DNA from: Nitrosomonas sp.
GTDB taxonomy: Bacteria; Pseudomonadota; Gammaproteobacteria; Burkholderiales; Nitrosomonadaceae
NCBI GenBank assembly: GCA_019635215.1
Contig: JAHBZZ010000002.1
Span: 62,001 to 126,000 of the forward strand
Direction of reading: 5' to 3'
Length of the DNA: 64,000 bases
Made by a program: the position numbers and the translations under genes. The notes under the pieces were generated by a model. It did no database searches. It saw nothing but the letters and a program-made list of their open reading frames with translations, and was not told the DNA's origin. Positions within the stretch are counted from its first letter, which is position 1; every line of letters starts with the position of its first letter. Below are positions 53,870-64,000 of the stretch, piece after piece.

Positions 53870-53942
53870 TAGAGCCTGCTGAAGAGCTCACTGAAGGTGC
53901 ATTGGCCGCATTAAAATTGAGCTCAAAATGTTCACATACTTC
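53870..53942 (+). repeat. Dispersed repeat, copy C
   Basis: Blocks in order: tagagcctgctgaagagctc, actgaaggtgcattggccgc, attaaaattgagctcaaaat and gttcacatacttc. It aligns with copy B over its full length with about ten mismatches and, like the other two copies, lies at the 3' end of a gene in the same orientation as that gene. Confidence 0.8.
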
Positions 53943-54067
53943 GAGTATGAAAATACCGATATTGAACTGCGGACAGTAACCGTCAATTCCCGATCAAAGT
54001 CAGACCACAAACGAATTATAAGTTTTCCTGACGATCGGGGTCTTTGCTGATAGGAAAATCAGCACAT

Positions 54068-55198
54068 CTAAAAGAAATCGATTGTTCCAGTTTCCTTTCT
54101 CTCGATAATCAATCCACTATCACGAAGATCTTCATAGAAATGCAATTGATCCTTTCCATGATTCTTTGCATAGTAAAGCGCTTTGTCAGCACGCACAACA
54201 ATCTCGCTGACAAGGAGAATTTCTTTATGTATAAATGTTGCACCGATACTCACCGTGACTTTGCTGATCTGTGGAAAGTGGTAGTCTCCGATCATTTCAC
54301 GAAATCGCTCCAGAACAACCCGCGCCTCATCTTTGTGCTGTATGGAAAAAATAACCACGAATTCCTCACCCCCAAAACGGAATAACAAATCCTTGGGGCG
54401 GAAGCTTTGCTTCATGATGTAAGATAACAGTAAAAGCACTTCGTCGCCCATGATATGTCCAAAGTGATCATTGATACATTTAAAGTTGTCGATATCAATG
54501 ATCGCCAGGCAATATTGTTTAACCAGCGCTTTATTTTTTCTCTTGTCGTTACCATTCCACTCTTTATGGCATCTCATTTGAGAATGCAGTGACAGTGACT
54601 GAATTTTATTAATATTTTCTTCAAATGAATGACGATTGAGTAGACCGGTTAATTTGTCTTTCTGGTTTTCGTCGAGCAACGCCTGAAAGTTCTGCGTAAT
54701 GCTGAGTAAACTGGTAATGATCAACATCTCATTTTCAGATAACGAATGTGTCAGTTCAAAAGAAATCAGGCTTATTACCTGATGGGAATTTGCTACGGGA
54801 TAAACGATCAGGAAGTTGCCATCCTGCTTTTTAATATAAGGTTTTCCAGTAGTTTTTATCCAAATTTGTGCAAATTCAATGTGTTCCGGGATGGTGATTT
54901 CGGAAGTGTAAATTTCCTGAGATTCGGAAAAGCATCTTTTGTTATCGTATTCCTTATAGTCATTGGCATACACGATCAACCAACAGTTTTTATTTAGCGG
55001 ATTGATCTTATACATGGACAACTGCTTGATCTTTAATAACTCTGCCATTGTCTTTAATAAGCTGATCTCAAAAAGCTCTATATCCCGTATAGTCGTTAAT
55101 GAAGCCAGTTTATCCAGAAGGGATGGTGCCTTTTGAATACTCATTTTCATAAAGTTTTGATTCTCAGGATCATCTTCACTAAAGATAGCTTTAAGCAT
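54068..55198 (-). CDS. Diguanylate cyclase (GGDEF) with N-terminal GAF-like domain
   Basis: 376 residues from the ATG at 55198; a TTG 25 codons upstream is possible and the true start is uncertain. The N-terminal ~190 residues look GAF-like (LASLTTIRDIELFEISLLKT, later NFLIVYPVANSHQVISLISF). The GGDEF domain begins DKLTGLLNRHSFEENI, has the metal site AIIDIDNFKCINDHFGH and the active loop RFGGEEFVVIF. It makes cyclic di-GMP. A basic insert of ~25 residues (NGNDKRKNKALVKQ) lengthens the domain's first loop. No EAL domain or partner is next to it. Confidence 0.9.
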   Translation of the reverse strand: MLKAIFSEDDPENQNFMKMSIQKAPSLLDKLASLTTIRDIELFEISLLKTMAELLKIKQLSMYKINPLNKNCWLIVYANDYKEYDNKRCFSESQEIYTSEITIPEHIEFAQIWIKTTGKPYIKKQDGNFLIVYPVANSHQVISLISFELTHSLSENEMLIITSLLSITQNFQALLDENQKDKLTGLLNRHSFEENINKIQSLSLHSQMRCHKEWNGNDKRKNKALVKQYCLAIIDIDNFKCINDHFGHIMGDEVLLLLSYIMKQSFRPKDLLFRFGGEEFVVIFSIQHKDEARVVLERFREMIGDYHFPQISKVTVSIGATFIHKEILLVSEIVVRADKALYYAKNHGKDQLHFYEDLRDSGLIIERKETGTIDFF

Positions 55199-55764
55199 GC
55201 ATGTAAGAATATTCTTTAATATAAAGCTGGAATGAAAACAAATTTCATTCGCGGATCGTTTGAAGTGGTGCAATGTTAGCGGCTAGTCCGGTGAAGTTTA
55301 TCGGCACGATGAAAAATACCTTGAGGCGCCTTGATTTCCGGTGGTTTAAAAATTGACTGAAATAGAATTCCTCAATCATGAAATTATAGTTTCTTTCATT
55401 ATTTCTCCTTTTAGGAAACATCAGCAAAATCCACTTTCTTATATTTACCATCAATGAGCTTACAAATAACTTACAGATTAAAAAAATAACACAACAATAT
55501 TCAATCCAAGCCACCGGATCGGATTAAGAATGTGTCTCCACCGGCCTGAATAATCAAATAACGCCAAACCAGTGCCGTATTCTTATACGGTTAAATTCAG
55601 AATAAGCGCAAAAACGCAAAATCTTTCCTACGTGTTCATTGTCTTGAACGGTAGCAACTCATTTATTTCCATACACTTCGATGCTATACCCAATAATAAA
55701 AAGGCAAAATATACAATCTCAGATTAGAATATCCGGTTTTTGTATCTTGAGCAGGAGAAATATT
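55199..55764. other. Long divergent gap between the GGDEF gene and prfB
   Basis: About 565 AT-rich bases. On the minus strand an 'aggaga' ribosome-binding site (about 55403-55408) precedes a seven-codon frame (MKETIIS, stop). Its stop overlaps an ATG that opens a 44-codon frame running toward the GGDEF gene (ending at 55245) in a different frame from it. This looks like a leader or a frameshifted gene start. On the plus side the last ~80 bases hold the prfB promoter. No known RNA motif was recognised. Confidence 0.35.
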
Positions 55765-56872
55765 ATGGAAATCGAGCAGATCAACGCTTTGGAAGAACAA
55801 CTGGATGGACTGGGCCGCCGGGCCAATGATTTGCGGAGGTATCTTTGACTACGATAACAAAAAACTGAAGCTCGAAGAACTGACGCGATTGCTTGAAGAT
55901 TCCAGCATCTGGAATGACCCCAAAAACGCCGAAGAAATCGGTCGGGAGAAAAAGAATCTCGAAGCCACCGTACTGACTCTGGACACGCTGCACCACCACT
56001 TAGGCGATGCAGGCGAATTGTTTCAACTTGCCCGTGAAGAAAGCGATGACGCTGCATTGCTGAGCATTCATACCGACGTTCAGAAAATCGAGGAAGCGGT
56101 TGCGAAACTGGAATTTCGCCGCATGTTTTCCGATCCCATGGACCCGAACAACTGCTTTATCGACGTACAGTCAGGATCAGGCGGCACTGAGGCGCAAGAC
56201 TGGGCATCGATGCTGGAACGCATGTACTTGCGGTATTGCGAGCGTCAGGGTCTGCAGGTTGAAATACTGGAAGAATCGCCCGGCGATATTGCCGGAATCA
56301 AGAGTGCCAGCATCAAAGTAACCGGTGAATACGCCTACGGTCACTTAAGAACCGAGACCGGCGTACACCGCCTGGTCAGAAAATCCCCGTTTGACTCCGG
56401 AAACCGGCGTCATACCTCATTTGCGAGTATTTTCGTCTATCCCGAGGTGGATGATTCGTTTGAAATCGACATCAATCCTGCGGATCTCCGGATCGATACT
56501 TTCCGCGCCTCAGGCGCAGGCGGTCAGCATATCAACAAGACCGATTCGGCGGTGCGCATCACGCATCATCCGACAGGCATCGTCGTGCAGTGCCAGAGCG
56601 GCCGCTCCCAGCATAAGAACAAAGCCGAAGCGATGTCCATGCTGAAATCCCGTCTGTACGAAGCCGAGCTGCGTAAGCGCAACGAAGAAAAACAAAGCAT
56701 CGAGGATTCAAAAACCGATATCGGCTGGGGACACCAGATCCGCTCGTATGTTCTGGATCAGTCGCGGATCAAGGACTTACGCACGCATGTAGAAGTGGGT
56801 AATACCCAAGCTGTGCTGGACGGGGATCTGAATCAGTTCATCATGGCCAGCTTGAAAGAAGGTGTGCAATAA
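55765..56872 (+). CDS. prfB: Peptide chain release factor 2 with programmed +1 frameshift
   Basis: 368 residues made from two frames: 55765-55845, then a +1 shift over T55846, then 55847-56872. The first 27 codons start [15 protein letters not shown] and reach CTT TGA C at the shift site. RF2 recognises UGA, so low RF2 lets the ribosome slip and complete the protein. The tripeptide anticodon region is [14 protein letters not shown] and the catalytic loop [18 protein letters not shown]. ggaga lies 7 bases before the ATG. The single-frame segment alone would lack the true N-terminus. Confidence 0.97.
55836..55849 (+). promoter_or_regulatory. RF2 programmed frameshift site
   Basis: The bases ggaggtatctttgac contain an internal Shine-Dalgarno-like ggagg, the slippery CTT codon (55843-55845), the in-frame stop TGA (55846-55848) and the favoured C after it. 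This is the conserved prfB autoregulatory element. Confidence 0.95.
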
Positions 56873-56902
56873 AACTTTGGATTTATAGAGAAACTCTCTT
56901 GA

Positions 56903-58027
56903 TCAGTCGGCTTGTCCAACAGCGAATAGACGCTGATACTCCTTGATGGCATACCGGTCGGTCATGCCGGCAATATAGTCTGCGATGGCTTGATGGCCGA
57001 TCTGTCGGAATTTCTGCTGATGCTTGACCGGCAGCAGGCGTACATTTGCGCTGAATGCATCGAACAACCGCTGAATGATATGCGATGCCTTGCTACTCAT
57101 GCGCATCACGCGAAAATGCAGATAAAGATGCTCATGGAGAAATTTTTTGAGTTCCTGCTGCTCTTTTCTAATCGCAGGACTGAAACCAATGAGCGGCGGC
57201 GCGTCATAAACATCGGCCAAATTCCCTATCCGGGCTTCTTTGATGTTCTGCGTGCTTTGCACGGTCAAATCAGTCACCACGATATTGATCATGGCTCTGA
57301 TGGTTTCATGAATCAATCGTCGTCCTGCAAGTGCCGGATATTTCCGTTTTACCACCGACCAGTGACGGGAAAAAACACCGACGTTCTGCAGTTGCTCCAG
57401 ATCGATCAGGCCGGAGCGCAGACCGTCGTCGACATCATGGTTGTTATAGGCAATCTCATCGGCAAGATTGGCCAGCTGCGCCTCGAGTGCCGGGCGTTGA
57501 TTCAAAATAAACCGTTCACCCACTTCACCCAAATTGCGCGCGTTCTTCCTGGAGGCATGCTTTAAAATGCCCGCGCGCGTTTCGAAGCATAAATTCAAAC
57601 CGTCGAACTCGGCATAACGTTCTTCGAGAATATCGACCACGCGTAATGACTGGAGGTTATGCTCAAACCCACCGTATGCTTTCATACATTGATTCAATGC
57701 ATCCTGCCCGGCATGCCCGAAAGGCGTATGCCCCAAATCATGCGCCAGTGTTATGGCTTCAACCAGATCTTCGTTCAAACGCAGATTGCGCGCAATCGAA
57801 CGCCCGATTTGCGCCACTTCCAAGCTATGCGTCAGACGTGTACGGAATAAATCACCTTCATGATTGACAAACACCTGCGTCTTGTACTCAAGGCGCCGGA
57901 AGGCCTTAGAATGAATGATTCTGTCGCGGTCACGCTGAAATTCGCTGCGCCCGGATGGTGGCGTTTCATTGATTATTCTGCCGCGGGTATTGTGTTCGGA
58001 AACGGCATAGGTTGCCAGATTATCCAT
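56903..58027 (-). CDS. dgt: dGTP triphosphohydrolase-like protein (HD domain)
   Basis: 374 residues from the ATG at 58027, which overlaps the aroKB stop region by 8 bases. The HD phosphohydrolase motifs are [20 protein letters not shown] and [14 protein letters not shown], then [11 protein letters not shown] and [20 protein letters not shown]. It hydrolyses dNTPs to nucleoside and tripolyphosphate (type 2 dGTPase family). The overlap suggests translation coupled to aroKB; the same aroKB-dgt neighbourhood is familiar from betaproteobacteria. Confidence 0.92.
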   Translation of the reverse strand: MDNLATYAVSEHNTRGRIINETPPSGRSEFQRDRDRIIHSKAFRRLEYKTQVFVNHEGDLFRTRLTHSLEVAQIGRSIARNLRLNEDLVEAITLAHDLGHTPFGHAGQDALNQCMKAYGGFEHNLQSLRVVDILEERYAEFDGLNLCFETRAGILKHASRKNARNLGEVGERFILNQRPALEAQLANLADEIAYNNHDVDDGLRSGLIDLEQLQNVGVFSRHWSVVKRKYPALAGRRLIHETIRAMINIVVTDLTVQSTQNIKEARIGNLADVYDAPPLIGFSPAIRKEQQELKKFLHEHLYLHFRVMRMSSKASHIIQRLFDAFSANVRLLPVKHQQKFRQIGHQAIADYIAGMTDRYAIKEYQRLFAVGQAD

Positions 58028-59726
58028 GCGCCATACAGACGGACAATGTTTCAACAATCAGCTGGGACGGGATGTCCGCGCGCATGACAGCATCGCCGAT
58101 ACGGTTAAGCACGATAAAGCGTGTCTTCCCTGCGGATACTTTTTTATCCAGCGACATCAGCTCAAGGTATTTTTCCGTCTCCAACCTGGGTGCCTCGACC
58201 GGCAAACCCGCTTGCTGGAATATCTTACGAATGCGCAGCACATCCGCCTCAGTGATAAGCCTCATGCGCCTGGACAGCTCTGCGGCTAGCACTGTTCCAG
58301 CTGCCACAGCTTCGCCGTGCAGCCACACACCGTAACCCACACCGTTTTCAATGGCATGACCAAAAGTATGCCCGAGATTCAGTAATGCGCGCACACCACT
58401 TTCCCGCTCATCCGTTGCAACAATTTCGGCTTTGTTCTCGCAACTGCGCTGAATCGCCTCAATCAACGTCACCGGATCACGCGCCAGTAGGCGTTGCATA
58501 TTCTGCTCCAGCCACTCGAAAAAAGCAGGATCGCGAATCAATCCATATTTGATGATCTCGGCCAGACCGGCACGCAATTCGCGATCCGGCAAAGTATCGA
58601 GCGTTGCGCTATCGGTCAACACCATGCGTGGCTGATAAAACGCGCCGATCATGTTCTTGCCCAATGCATGATTGATGCCGGTTTTGCCACCGACTGAAGA
58701 ATCGACCTGTGCCAGCAGTGTTGTCGGAATCTGGATAAATGGCACACCTCTCAGATAGGTTGCTGCTGCAAAACCCGTCAGATCGCCAACCACCCCACCG
58801 CCTAAAGCGAGTATTGTTGTACTGCGTTCACAATGATTTTTTAACAATGCATCATAAATGACATTCAGTGTCTCCCAGTTTTTATACGCTTCACCATCCT
58901 GAATGATAATCGGTATCGTCTGCACACCGCTCTTTTCCAGTGCAGTACTTAATTTATCCAGATAAAGCGGCGCGACTGTACTGTTGCTGACAATCGCCAC
59001 ACGCTTCTGCTGCAGACAGGAAACGATCAGCTCGGCCTGAGTAAGTATGCCATTGCCGATGTGTATCGGGTAATTGCGTTTTTCCACTGATGGTGAAAAT
59101 TCTACCGATAGGGTTCTCATAGTATATTGTTTATCAATGATTTTTTTGTTATTAAAAGTAATCAGTCTACCGGCTAGCTCCTTGACCAGGGATCGGATAT
59201 TTTGTTTACCCGTATCGATAACGATATGCGCTGTTTCTCGGTAAAATTGATCACGCTGTATGTAGAGCTCGGTTAATTTTGCCCGCAAATCTTTAGTTTG
59301 CAGCAATGGTCTGTTTTTATCATGCCGTGTCCGGCAGTACAAATCATTTACCGATGCCCTCAGATATACCACTATCCCGCCTTGTCTCAGCAGTCGGCGG
59401 TTATCCTGGCTAAGGATCGCACCACCGCCGGTGGCCAAAACAATATCCATTTTTTTTACCAGCCGACGCAAAACCTGCGACTCCCGTTTACGAAATCCGG
59501 CCTCGCCTTCTATTTCAAAAATTACCGGAATTTTGACACCGGTACATTCCTGAATTTCATGATCACAGTCAAAAAACTGTTTACCGGTATAACCGGCCAG
59601 CGATTTACCTATCGTTGTTTTTCCCGCGCCCATCATGCCGACCAGAATAATGTTGGTACTATCCAAAGCCAATTTCGACTTTTTATCGAAAACAGCCGTT
59701 TTTTTGCGATTACTCATAGAAGACAT
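58020..59726 (-). CDS. aroKB: Fused shikimate kinase / 3-dehydroquinate synthase (AroK-AroB)
   Basis: 568 residues from the ATG at 59726 (TTG further up and ATG at 59717 are alternatives). The first ~190 residues are shikimate kinase: P-loop [34 protein letters not shown] and LATGGGAIL. The second part, from the Met at 59120, is a full dehydroquinate synthase: [40 protein letters not shown] and zinc ligands in [10 protein letters not shown] and HGEAVAAG. The usual order is two separate genes. Here a linker ([14 protein letters not shown]) joins them in one frame across a run of seven A. The enzymes catalyse steps 2 and 5 of the shikimate pathway. Confidence 0.92.
   Translation of the reverse strand: MSSMSNRKKTAVFDKKSKLALDSTNIILVGMMGAGKTTIGKSLAGYTGKQFFDCDHEIQECTGVKIPVIFEIEGEAGFRKRESQVLRRLVKKMDIVLATGGGAILSQDNRRLLRQGGIVVYLRASVNDLYCRTRHDKNRPLLQTKDLRAKLTELYIQRDQFYRETAHIVIDTGKQNIRSLVKELAGRLITFNNKKIIDKQYTMRTLSVEFSPSVEKRNYPIHIGNGILTQAELIVSCLQQKRVAIVSNSTVAPLYLDKLSTALEKSGVQTIPIIIQDGEAYKNWETLNVIYDALLKNHCERSTTILALGGGVVGDLTGFAAATYLRGVPFIQIPTTLLAQVDSSVGGKTGINHALGKNMIGAFYQPRMVLTDSATLDTLPDRELRAGLAEIIKYGLIRDPAFFEWLEQNMQRLLARDPVTLIEAIQRSCENKAEIVATDERESGVRALLNLGHTFGHAIENGVGYGVWLHGEAVAAGTVLAAELSRRMRLITEADVLRIRKIFQQAGLPVEAPRLETEKYLELMSLDKKVSAGKTRFIVLNRIGDAVMRADIPSQLIVETLSVCMAHG
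59118..59150 (-). other. A7 slippery run and hidden stops in the aroK-aroB linker
   Basis: Read on the coding (minus) strand the linker is aac, seven A (59147-59141), then tcattgataa. With seven A the two parts are in one frame. With eight A the frame meets TGA TAA at once; with six A it meets a TGA overlapping the aroB-type ATG (59120-59118). Both alternative frames therefore stop here and release shikimate kinase alone. Confidence 0.7.
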
Positions 59727-59797
59727 GGAAGACAATTTCAGCGATGCACATCCGGTAAAGATATTATTAACTTGCTTGAGGTATTTTAGCAGGTTGT

Positions 59798-62700
59798 TCA
59801 ACCGATAGACTTATCGTTCTTTGCCGTTTGTTTTTTTACCGGCCGATACAATGGCACAGGCGCCATAGACACCGGGTCTCTCCAGCGCATGGTGGATAGC
59901 GCCGCCTTTCGCTTTGTAACAAGCCACGAAAAAAATAAAGGTACAAAGACCGTTGAAACAAATGCGGCCAGAATCATTCCGCCGAATACACCGGTGCCCA
60001 TTGACTGGCGTGCAGCTGAACCAGCTCCCGTAGCAATAACCAGCGGCACCACACCCAGAATAAACGCCATTGATGTCATCACAATAGGCCGGAAACGCAA
60101 CTGCGCTGATTTCAGCGCTGCATGTGTAATATCCATGCCTTCCTTCATTTTCTGATTGGCAAATTCCACCAGCAGAATCGCATTCTTTGTTGCCAATCCG
60201 ATGAGTGTCACCATACCGATCTGAAAATAGATATCATTCGGCATATCACGCAATAACACGGCCAACAATGCACCTGCCATAGCGAAAGGTACCGACATAA
60301 TCACAGCCAGCGGCAGCGCCCAAGTCTCAAACTGCGCCGCCAGAATCAAGAACACCATGATAATCGCCAGACTGAATGCAAAAACAGCTGCGGCGCCCGT
60401 GCTCTTTTCCTGCAGCGCTTTACCTGTCCATGCAATCTGATAGCCATCCGGCAACACCCGAGCGGCAATGTGTTCAACCAACTGGATCGCTTCGCCCGAA
60501 CTGAGGCCGGCAGCACCGTTGCCGATTACTTTCGCTGATAATAATCCATTGTAACGTTCCAATTGTTCAGCACCGATAGTATGCTCGATACGGGTTAAAG
60601 CTGACAGTGGCACCATCTGCCCTGCTCTTGAACGCACATAGACTTTACCGATATCTTCCGGCTTCATTCGAAATGCCGCGTCAGCCTGCAACTGAACCCG
60701 GTAAGTACGCCCTGCGCGATTGAAGTCGTTCACATAAAGCGACCCCATGGTACTTTGCAATGTTTCATAGATATCCGCAATAGCAACACCTTGTGAAATA
60801 GCCTTGGCTTCATCCACATGGACAAAAAACTGCGGTACCCGGGTACGGTAAAACGCATTAATTGATGCAATCTTCGATTCCTGCGCCAAGGCAGCCATGA
60901 AGTCATCCACGACCTCGGCCAGACGCTGCGGATCGGAATTGGTACGGCTTTGTACATAAAGCTCAAATCCGCCGGTACTGCCAAGCCCTCGAATGGCAGG
61001 CGGATTGAAAGCTATCGCCATACCATCGGTCTGTTGCGCACCGGCTGCAAACACTTGTTCAACCAGATCATCCGCCGTCGTCTCTCGCTGCGACCATTCT
61101 GTCATGCGGATAAACATTGTGGATACATTGGTCTTGTTACCACCGCCGATAAAATCCAATCCATTCACGGCAAATTGAAAAGCGACGTCTTTGTTCTTCT
61201 CAACTTCAACACGAATGGCATCGGCTGTGGCAGTCGTCCGGGATAGCGATGCGCTGTCCGACAATATCACCGCAGCAATCACATAACCCTGATCCTCAGG
61301 AGGTACAAGACTGCCTGGAATAATCTTCAACAGATAACCGACACCTGCAATAAAAGCCACAAATATTAAAATGCTGATACTCACATTTTGTATCGCCGCA
61401 TTGACCATACTGACATAAAAATTACGCAGGCGATTAAAGACACGGTCAAACCATTCGAAAAATGAAGTCTGCTGATGCGCAGACCGAAGCAGTATAGCGC
61501 ACAGTGCCGGTGTCAATGTCAACGCCACAATGCCCGATATGACGCCAGAGACAGCAACCGTTACCGCAAATTGACGGTACAGTTCTCCAGCCATACCGCC
61601 AAGAAACGCAACCGGGATAAATACCGCGGCCAGCACCAACGTCATAGCAACAACCGCACTGGATACCTGTTGCATGGCTTTAATCGCTGCATTCAGAGGT
61701 GATAGCTTTTCCTCCGCCATAAGGCGTTCTATATTTTCCAGCACCACAATCGCGTCATCCACGACGATGCCGATAGACAACACCATGGCAAATAACGTCA
61801 TGGTGTTGATAGAGTACCCCAGCAACCAGAGACCGGCAAAGGTACCGATCAGGGAAATGGGTACAGCAATGATCGGAATCAGCGTCGCACGCCAGGTTTG
61901 CAAAAAGAGGTAGACAACCAGTATCACCAGAATCATCGCCTCACCCAGTGTCTTAACCACTTCCCAGATGGAAACCTTGACAAACTCGCTGGTGTCATAT
62001 GGAAGCACATATTGCACCCCTTCTGGAAACAACGGCTGCAATTCTTCCATTTTAGCTTTGACTTCGGCCGCGGTATCCAGTGCATTGGCGCCGGTTTGCA
62101 GAAAAATACCGATACCTACCCCAGGAACACCGTTGAGCATGTTAACGATATTGTATTCCTGCGCCCCCAGTTCAATACGCGCCACATCTCTCAGATACAA
62201 CACACCGCGCGCTCCGTCGGCCCGCAAAATGATATCGCCGAACTCATCAGGTTCGGTCAGACGACCTTTCGCGGTTACGGTATAGACCAGTTGCTGATCC
62301 GGTGGAGCCGGGTCCTGTCCAATTTTTCCGGCAGCGTATTGCGCATTCTGTGCACGCAACGCGGCGGCTATATCGCTGGTTGTAATTCCCAGTTGCGCCA
62401 TTTTATCCGGCTGCAACCAGATCCGCATGGAATAATCCTGCGCACCAAAAATACGCGCTTCCCCCACACCGCGCGTCCGCTTTAAATCATCCAGAAAATT
62501 ATTGGTAATATAATTACTCAGAAACAGTGGTGTATGCTCTTTATTCTGCGACATTATCGCAAAGACGAGCAGTAAATCGTTGGCGCGTTTCTGTATCGTA
62601 ATGCCGGATCGCCGGACTTCGTCGGGCAACCGCGGCAAGGCGACATTCACCCGATTACTGATATTAAATGTCGCCAGATCAATATCCGTACCTATCTCAA

Positions 62701-62980
62701 AGGTTACCGTAATCGTCAGCCGCCCGCTCGAATCGGCGCTCGAATTAAAATACAGCAAGTCATCGACACCGCTGAGCTGCTCTTCTATGGGGGCGGCAAC
62801 GGTCTTGATCAATGTTTCTGCACTGGCACCGGGAAAAGTCGCAGCTAACTGCACCACGGGGGGCGTTATCTGCGGATATTGCGCGATCGGCAACTGAAAA
62901 GCCGCAGCAATGCCCGCCAGGACTATGATGATCGACAATACGGAAGCGAATATCGGACGTGTAATAAAAAACTTAGTCAT
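59798..62980 (-). CDS. RND (HAE1 family) multidrug efflux pump inner-membrane subunit
   Basis: 1060 residues with the RND 12-helix plan: helix 1 near the N-terminus ([19 protein letters not shown]), two large periplasmic loops and helix groups after ~340 and ~870. The proton-relay helix reads [20 protein letters not shown] with the two Asp. [20 protein letters not shown] and FPGASAETL are AcrB/MexF-like. It exports hydrophobic drugs or solvents with its adaptor and an outer-membrane channel. The adaptor gene is directly upstream; no TolC-type gene is seen on this side, since aroKB follows after 71 bases. Confidence 0.95.
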   Translation of the reverse strand: MTKFFITRPIFASVLSIIIVLAGIAAAFQLPIAQYPQITPPVVQLAATFPGASAETLIKTVAAPIEEQLSGVDDLLYFNSSADSSGRLTITVTFEIGTDIDLATFNISNRVNVALPRLPDEVRRSGITIQKRANDLLLVFAIMSQNKEHTPLFLSNYITNNFLDDLKRTRGVGEARIFGAQDYSMRIWLQPDKMAQLGITTSDIAAALRAQNAQYAAGKIGQDPAPPDQQLVYTVTAKGRLTEPDEFGDIILRADGARGVLYLRDVARIELGAQEYNIVNMLNGVPGVGIGIFLQTGANALDTAAEVKAKMEELQPLFPEGVQYVLPYDTSEFVKVSIWEVVKTLGEAMILVILVVYLFLQTWRATLIPIIAVPISLIGTFAGLWLLGYSINTMTLFAMVLSIGIVVDDAIVVLENIERLMAEEKLSPLNAAIKAMQQVSSAVVAMTLVLAAVFIPVAFLGGMAGELYRQFAVTVAVSGVISGIVALTLTPALCAILLRSAHQQTSFFEWFDRVFNRLRNFYVSMVNAAIQNVSISILIFVAFIAGVGYLLKIIPGSLVPPEDQGYVIAAVILSDSASLSRTTATADAIRVEVEKNKDVAFQFAVNGLDFIGGGNKTNVSTMFIRMTEWSQRETTADDLVEQVFAAGAQQTDGMAIAFNPPAIRGLGSTGGFELYVQSRTNSDPQRLAEVVDDFMAALAQESKIASINAFYRTRVPQFFVHVDEAKAISQGVAIADIYETLQSTMGSLYVNDFNRAGRTYRVQLQADAAFRMKPEDIGKVYVRSRAGQMVPLSALTRIEHTIGAEQLERYNGLLSAKVIGNGAAGLSSGEAIQLVEHIAARVLPDGYQIAWTGKALQEKSTGAAAVFAFSLAIIMVFLILAAQFETWALPLAVIMSVPFAMAGALLAVLLRDMPNDIYFQIGMVTLIGLATKNAILLVEFANQKMKEGMDITHAALKSAQLRFRPIVMTSMAFILGVVPLVIATGAGSAARQSMGTGVFGGMILAAFVSTVFVPLFFSWLVTKRKAALSTMRWRDPVSMAPVPLYRPVKKQTAKNDKSIG

Positions 62981-63013
62981 TCTGACTCGAGGTGTGCTTG
63001 TTTCGTATGTAAT

Positions 63014-64000
63014 TTAGTATCTGTAAGACAAGACTTCCGATGCATCAAGCAACTGCGGATCAACCAGCATATCCGGACTTAACCGGATAAGATTATCCAC
63101 CGCAACCTGATCGCCGGTCTGAAGACCGCCCAGTATCACCCAATCTTTACCCATCCATTCGCCAACGGTTACCGGACGCGCAGCAACCTTATCGCGTTCA
63201 TCGATGACATATACGTACCGGCCAAGATCGGAAGTCATCACCGCGCGTTGCGGTACCAGAAAGACATTACTGGTTTCTCCCGCGATAACACGGATGCGTA
63301 CAAACTGACCGGGCAGTAAATGTTGCCCGGGATTTTCAAACGTCGCCCTGAGTTGCTGTGTTCCGATCAACGGATCTATCGTACTGGCGGCAAAATTTAT
63401 GCTGCCCTTGTAGGGATATACATCCCCGTTCGACAAAACGAGGTGTACTTCATCGACATTCTGTTCATTCAACCGCCCACTGAAACGACCAAGCTCGTTA
63501 TCGGAAAAACTGAAACGTACCCAGATCGGTGAAACCTGCGCCATTGTCGTCAATATACTGGTATTTGCCGCTACAAGAACACCCTCTGAAATCAGCGAAC
63601 GTCCCGTGATACCATCAATCGGCGCTCGCACCGTCGTATAGGACAAATCAAGCTTGGCCTGTTGCACACGCGCTTTTAAGCTGTGCAGGACAGCTTCGCT
63701 CAGCATAAACTCTGTATACGCATTGTCATATGCACGCTGGCTGACAAAATTCTCAGCAAGCAATTTTTCATGGCGATTTCTTTCAGTATTGGCCCTTACC
63801 ACACGTATGCTCTGCTCCAGGAACTCTGCCTCAACCTCAGCCAGCGCCTTCCGAAATGGCTCTGGATCGATTTGATACAGTGGTTCACCAGCCTTAACAG
63901 CGATACCTTCATGAAAAAAACGCTTGAGTACAATACCACCGACCCTGGGGCGTATTTCAACTTCTTTGGCACCTTCTGTCAGTGCAACCGTTTCAGCACT
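63014..64000 (-). CDS. RND efflux periplasmic adaptor (5' end beyond window)
   Basis: At least 328 residues; the frame is open to base 64000 so the N-terminus is cut off. Landmarks of the MexE/AcrA membrane-fusion family: EVEIRPRVGGIVLKRFFHEG, the lipoyl half QIDPEPFRKALAEVEAEFLE, the hairpin coiled coil with QRAYDNAYTEF, LDLSYTTVRAPIDGITGRSL and the barrel VSPIWVRFSFSD. It links the pump to an outer-membrane channel. The pump gene follows after 33 bases, so they form one operon. Confidence 0.93.
   Translation of the reverse strand, partial: SAETVALTEGAKEVEIRPRVGGIVLKRFFHEGIAVKAGEPLYQIDPEPFRKALAEVEAEFLEQSIRVVRANTERNRHEKLLAENFVSQRAYDNAYTEFMLSEAVLHSLKARVQQAKLDLSYTTVRAPIDGITGRSLISEGVLVAANTSILTTMAQVSPIWVRFSFSDNELGRFSGRLNEQNVDEVHLVLSNGDVYPYKGSINFAASTIDPLIGTQQLRATFENPGQHLLPGQFVRIRVIAGETSNVFLVPQRAVMTSDLGRYVYVIDERDKVAARPVTVGEWMGKDWVILGGLQTGDQVAVDNLIRLSPDMLVDPQLLDASEVLSYRY

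Noticed and set aside
55245-55514. 89-codon minus-strand frame before the GGDEF gene as one protein
   Set aside because: It is open by chance across the leader; its upstream part has no ribosome site, and its only good site matches a different seven-codon frame.
1-64000. CRISPR arrays, tRNA and rRNA genes, prophage or integrase genes
   Set aside because: No regularly spaced repeats, no tRNA-like T-loop blocks and no integrase or phage structural protein were found by reading; the only repeat family is the three-copy element described.

Overview
The window reads as a chromosome segment of a betaproteobacterium, most likely a Nitrosomonadaceae member (Nitrosomonas-like). This is inferred from gene content and order: rpoN-hpf-ptsN-hprK behind lptCAB, dusB-fis-purHD, cutA-dsbD-tlpA, ubiJ-ubiB, a short HypF, moderate GC and many small periplasmic redox and metal proteins. 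No ammonia-oxidation, rRNA or tRNA gene is visible, so the genus is a guess. About 55 protein genes are supported. Most are housekeeping genes. The accessory features are an inverted-repeat-bounded scar at 643-998, a lone HNH-type gene, REP-like palindromes, and a dispersed ~75-bp repeat found three times just downstream of genes.

Layout. 1-2.4 kb: the 3' end of cysB, then a mobile-element-like scar carrying the tail of a HigB-type toxin, then the HNH-type protein. 2.4-7 kb: a YfcH-type epimerase, then a YncD/PqqU-type TonB-dependent receptor followed by a secreted PQQ-dependent aldose dehydrogenase, which together look like a PQQ capture-and-use unit. 7-8 kb: bfr and bfd for iron storage and release, with a Fur-box-like site. 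8.2-10.8 kb: wecB and manC for surface sugar nucleotides. 11-12.4 kb: two unknown secreted proteins and a strong terminator. 12.5-16.1 kb: a two-component system whose kinase carries three tandem copies of an internal sensor module. 16.3-18 kb: glpK and a small membrane protein.

18.2-24.2 kb: cutA, dsbD, a TlpA-like thioredoxin, a DUF2784 protein, ttcA on the other strand, then a compact periplasmic copper/redox operon (cupredoxin, DUF411 protein, lipoprotein cytochrome c). 24.3-30.5 kb: guanine deaminase, a second-type FtsH, a sodium:solute symporter, a thioredoxin-like [2Fe-2S] ferredoxin and an alpha/beta hydrolase. 30.5-34.1 kb: an uncharacterised membrane protein and ubiJ-ubiB. 34.2-38.0 kb (minus strand): a hydrogenase maturation operon (endopeptidase, hypA, hypB, short hypF) ending in an Hsp33 gene whose protein has lost two of its four zinc/redox cysteines. 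The hydrogenase itself is not in the window.

38.0-45.7 kb: nadA, lptCAB, rpoN, hpf, ptsN, hprK, ubiX. 45.7-53.3 kb: a Sel1 lipoprotein, an ankyrin protein, ubiH, dusB-fis, purH-purD. 53.5-58 kb: a BolA-family gene, a diguanylate cyclase, prfB with its programmed +1 frameshift, and dgt. 58-64 kb (minus strand): a continuous aroK-aroB fusion with an A7 run in the linker, and an RND efflux pump with its adaptor, which is cut by the window edge. The observations most worth checking are the aroKB hinge, the altered Hsp33 in the hyp operon, the PQQ receptor/enzyme pair and the repeat family.
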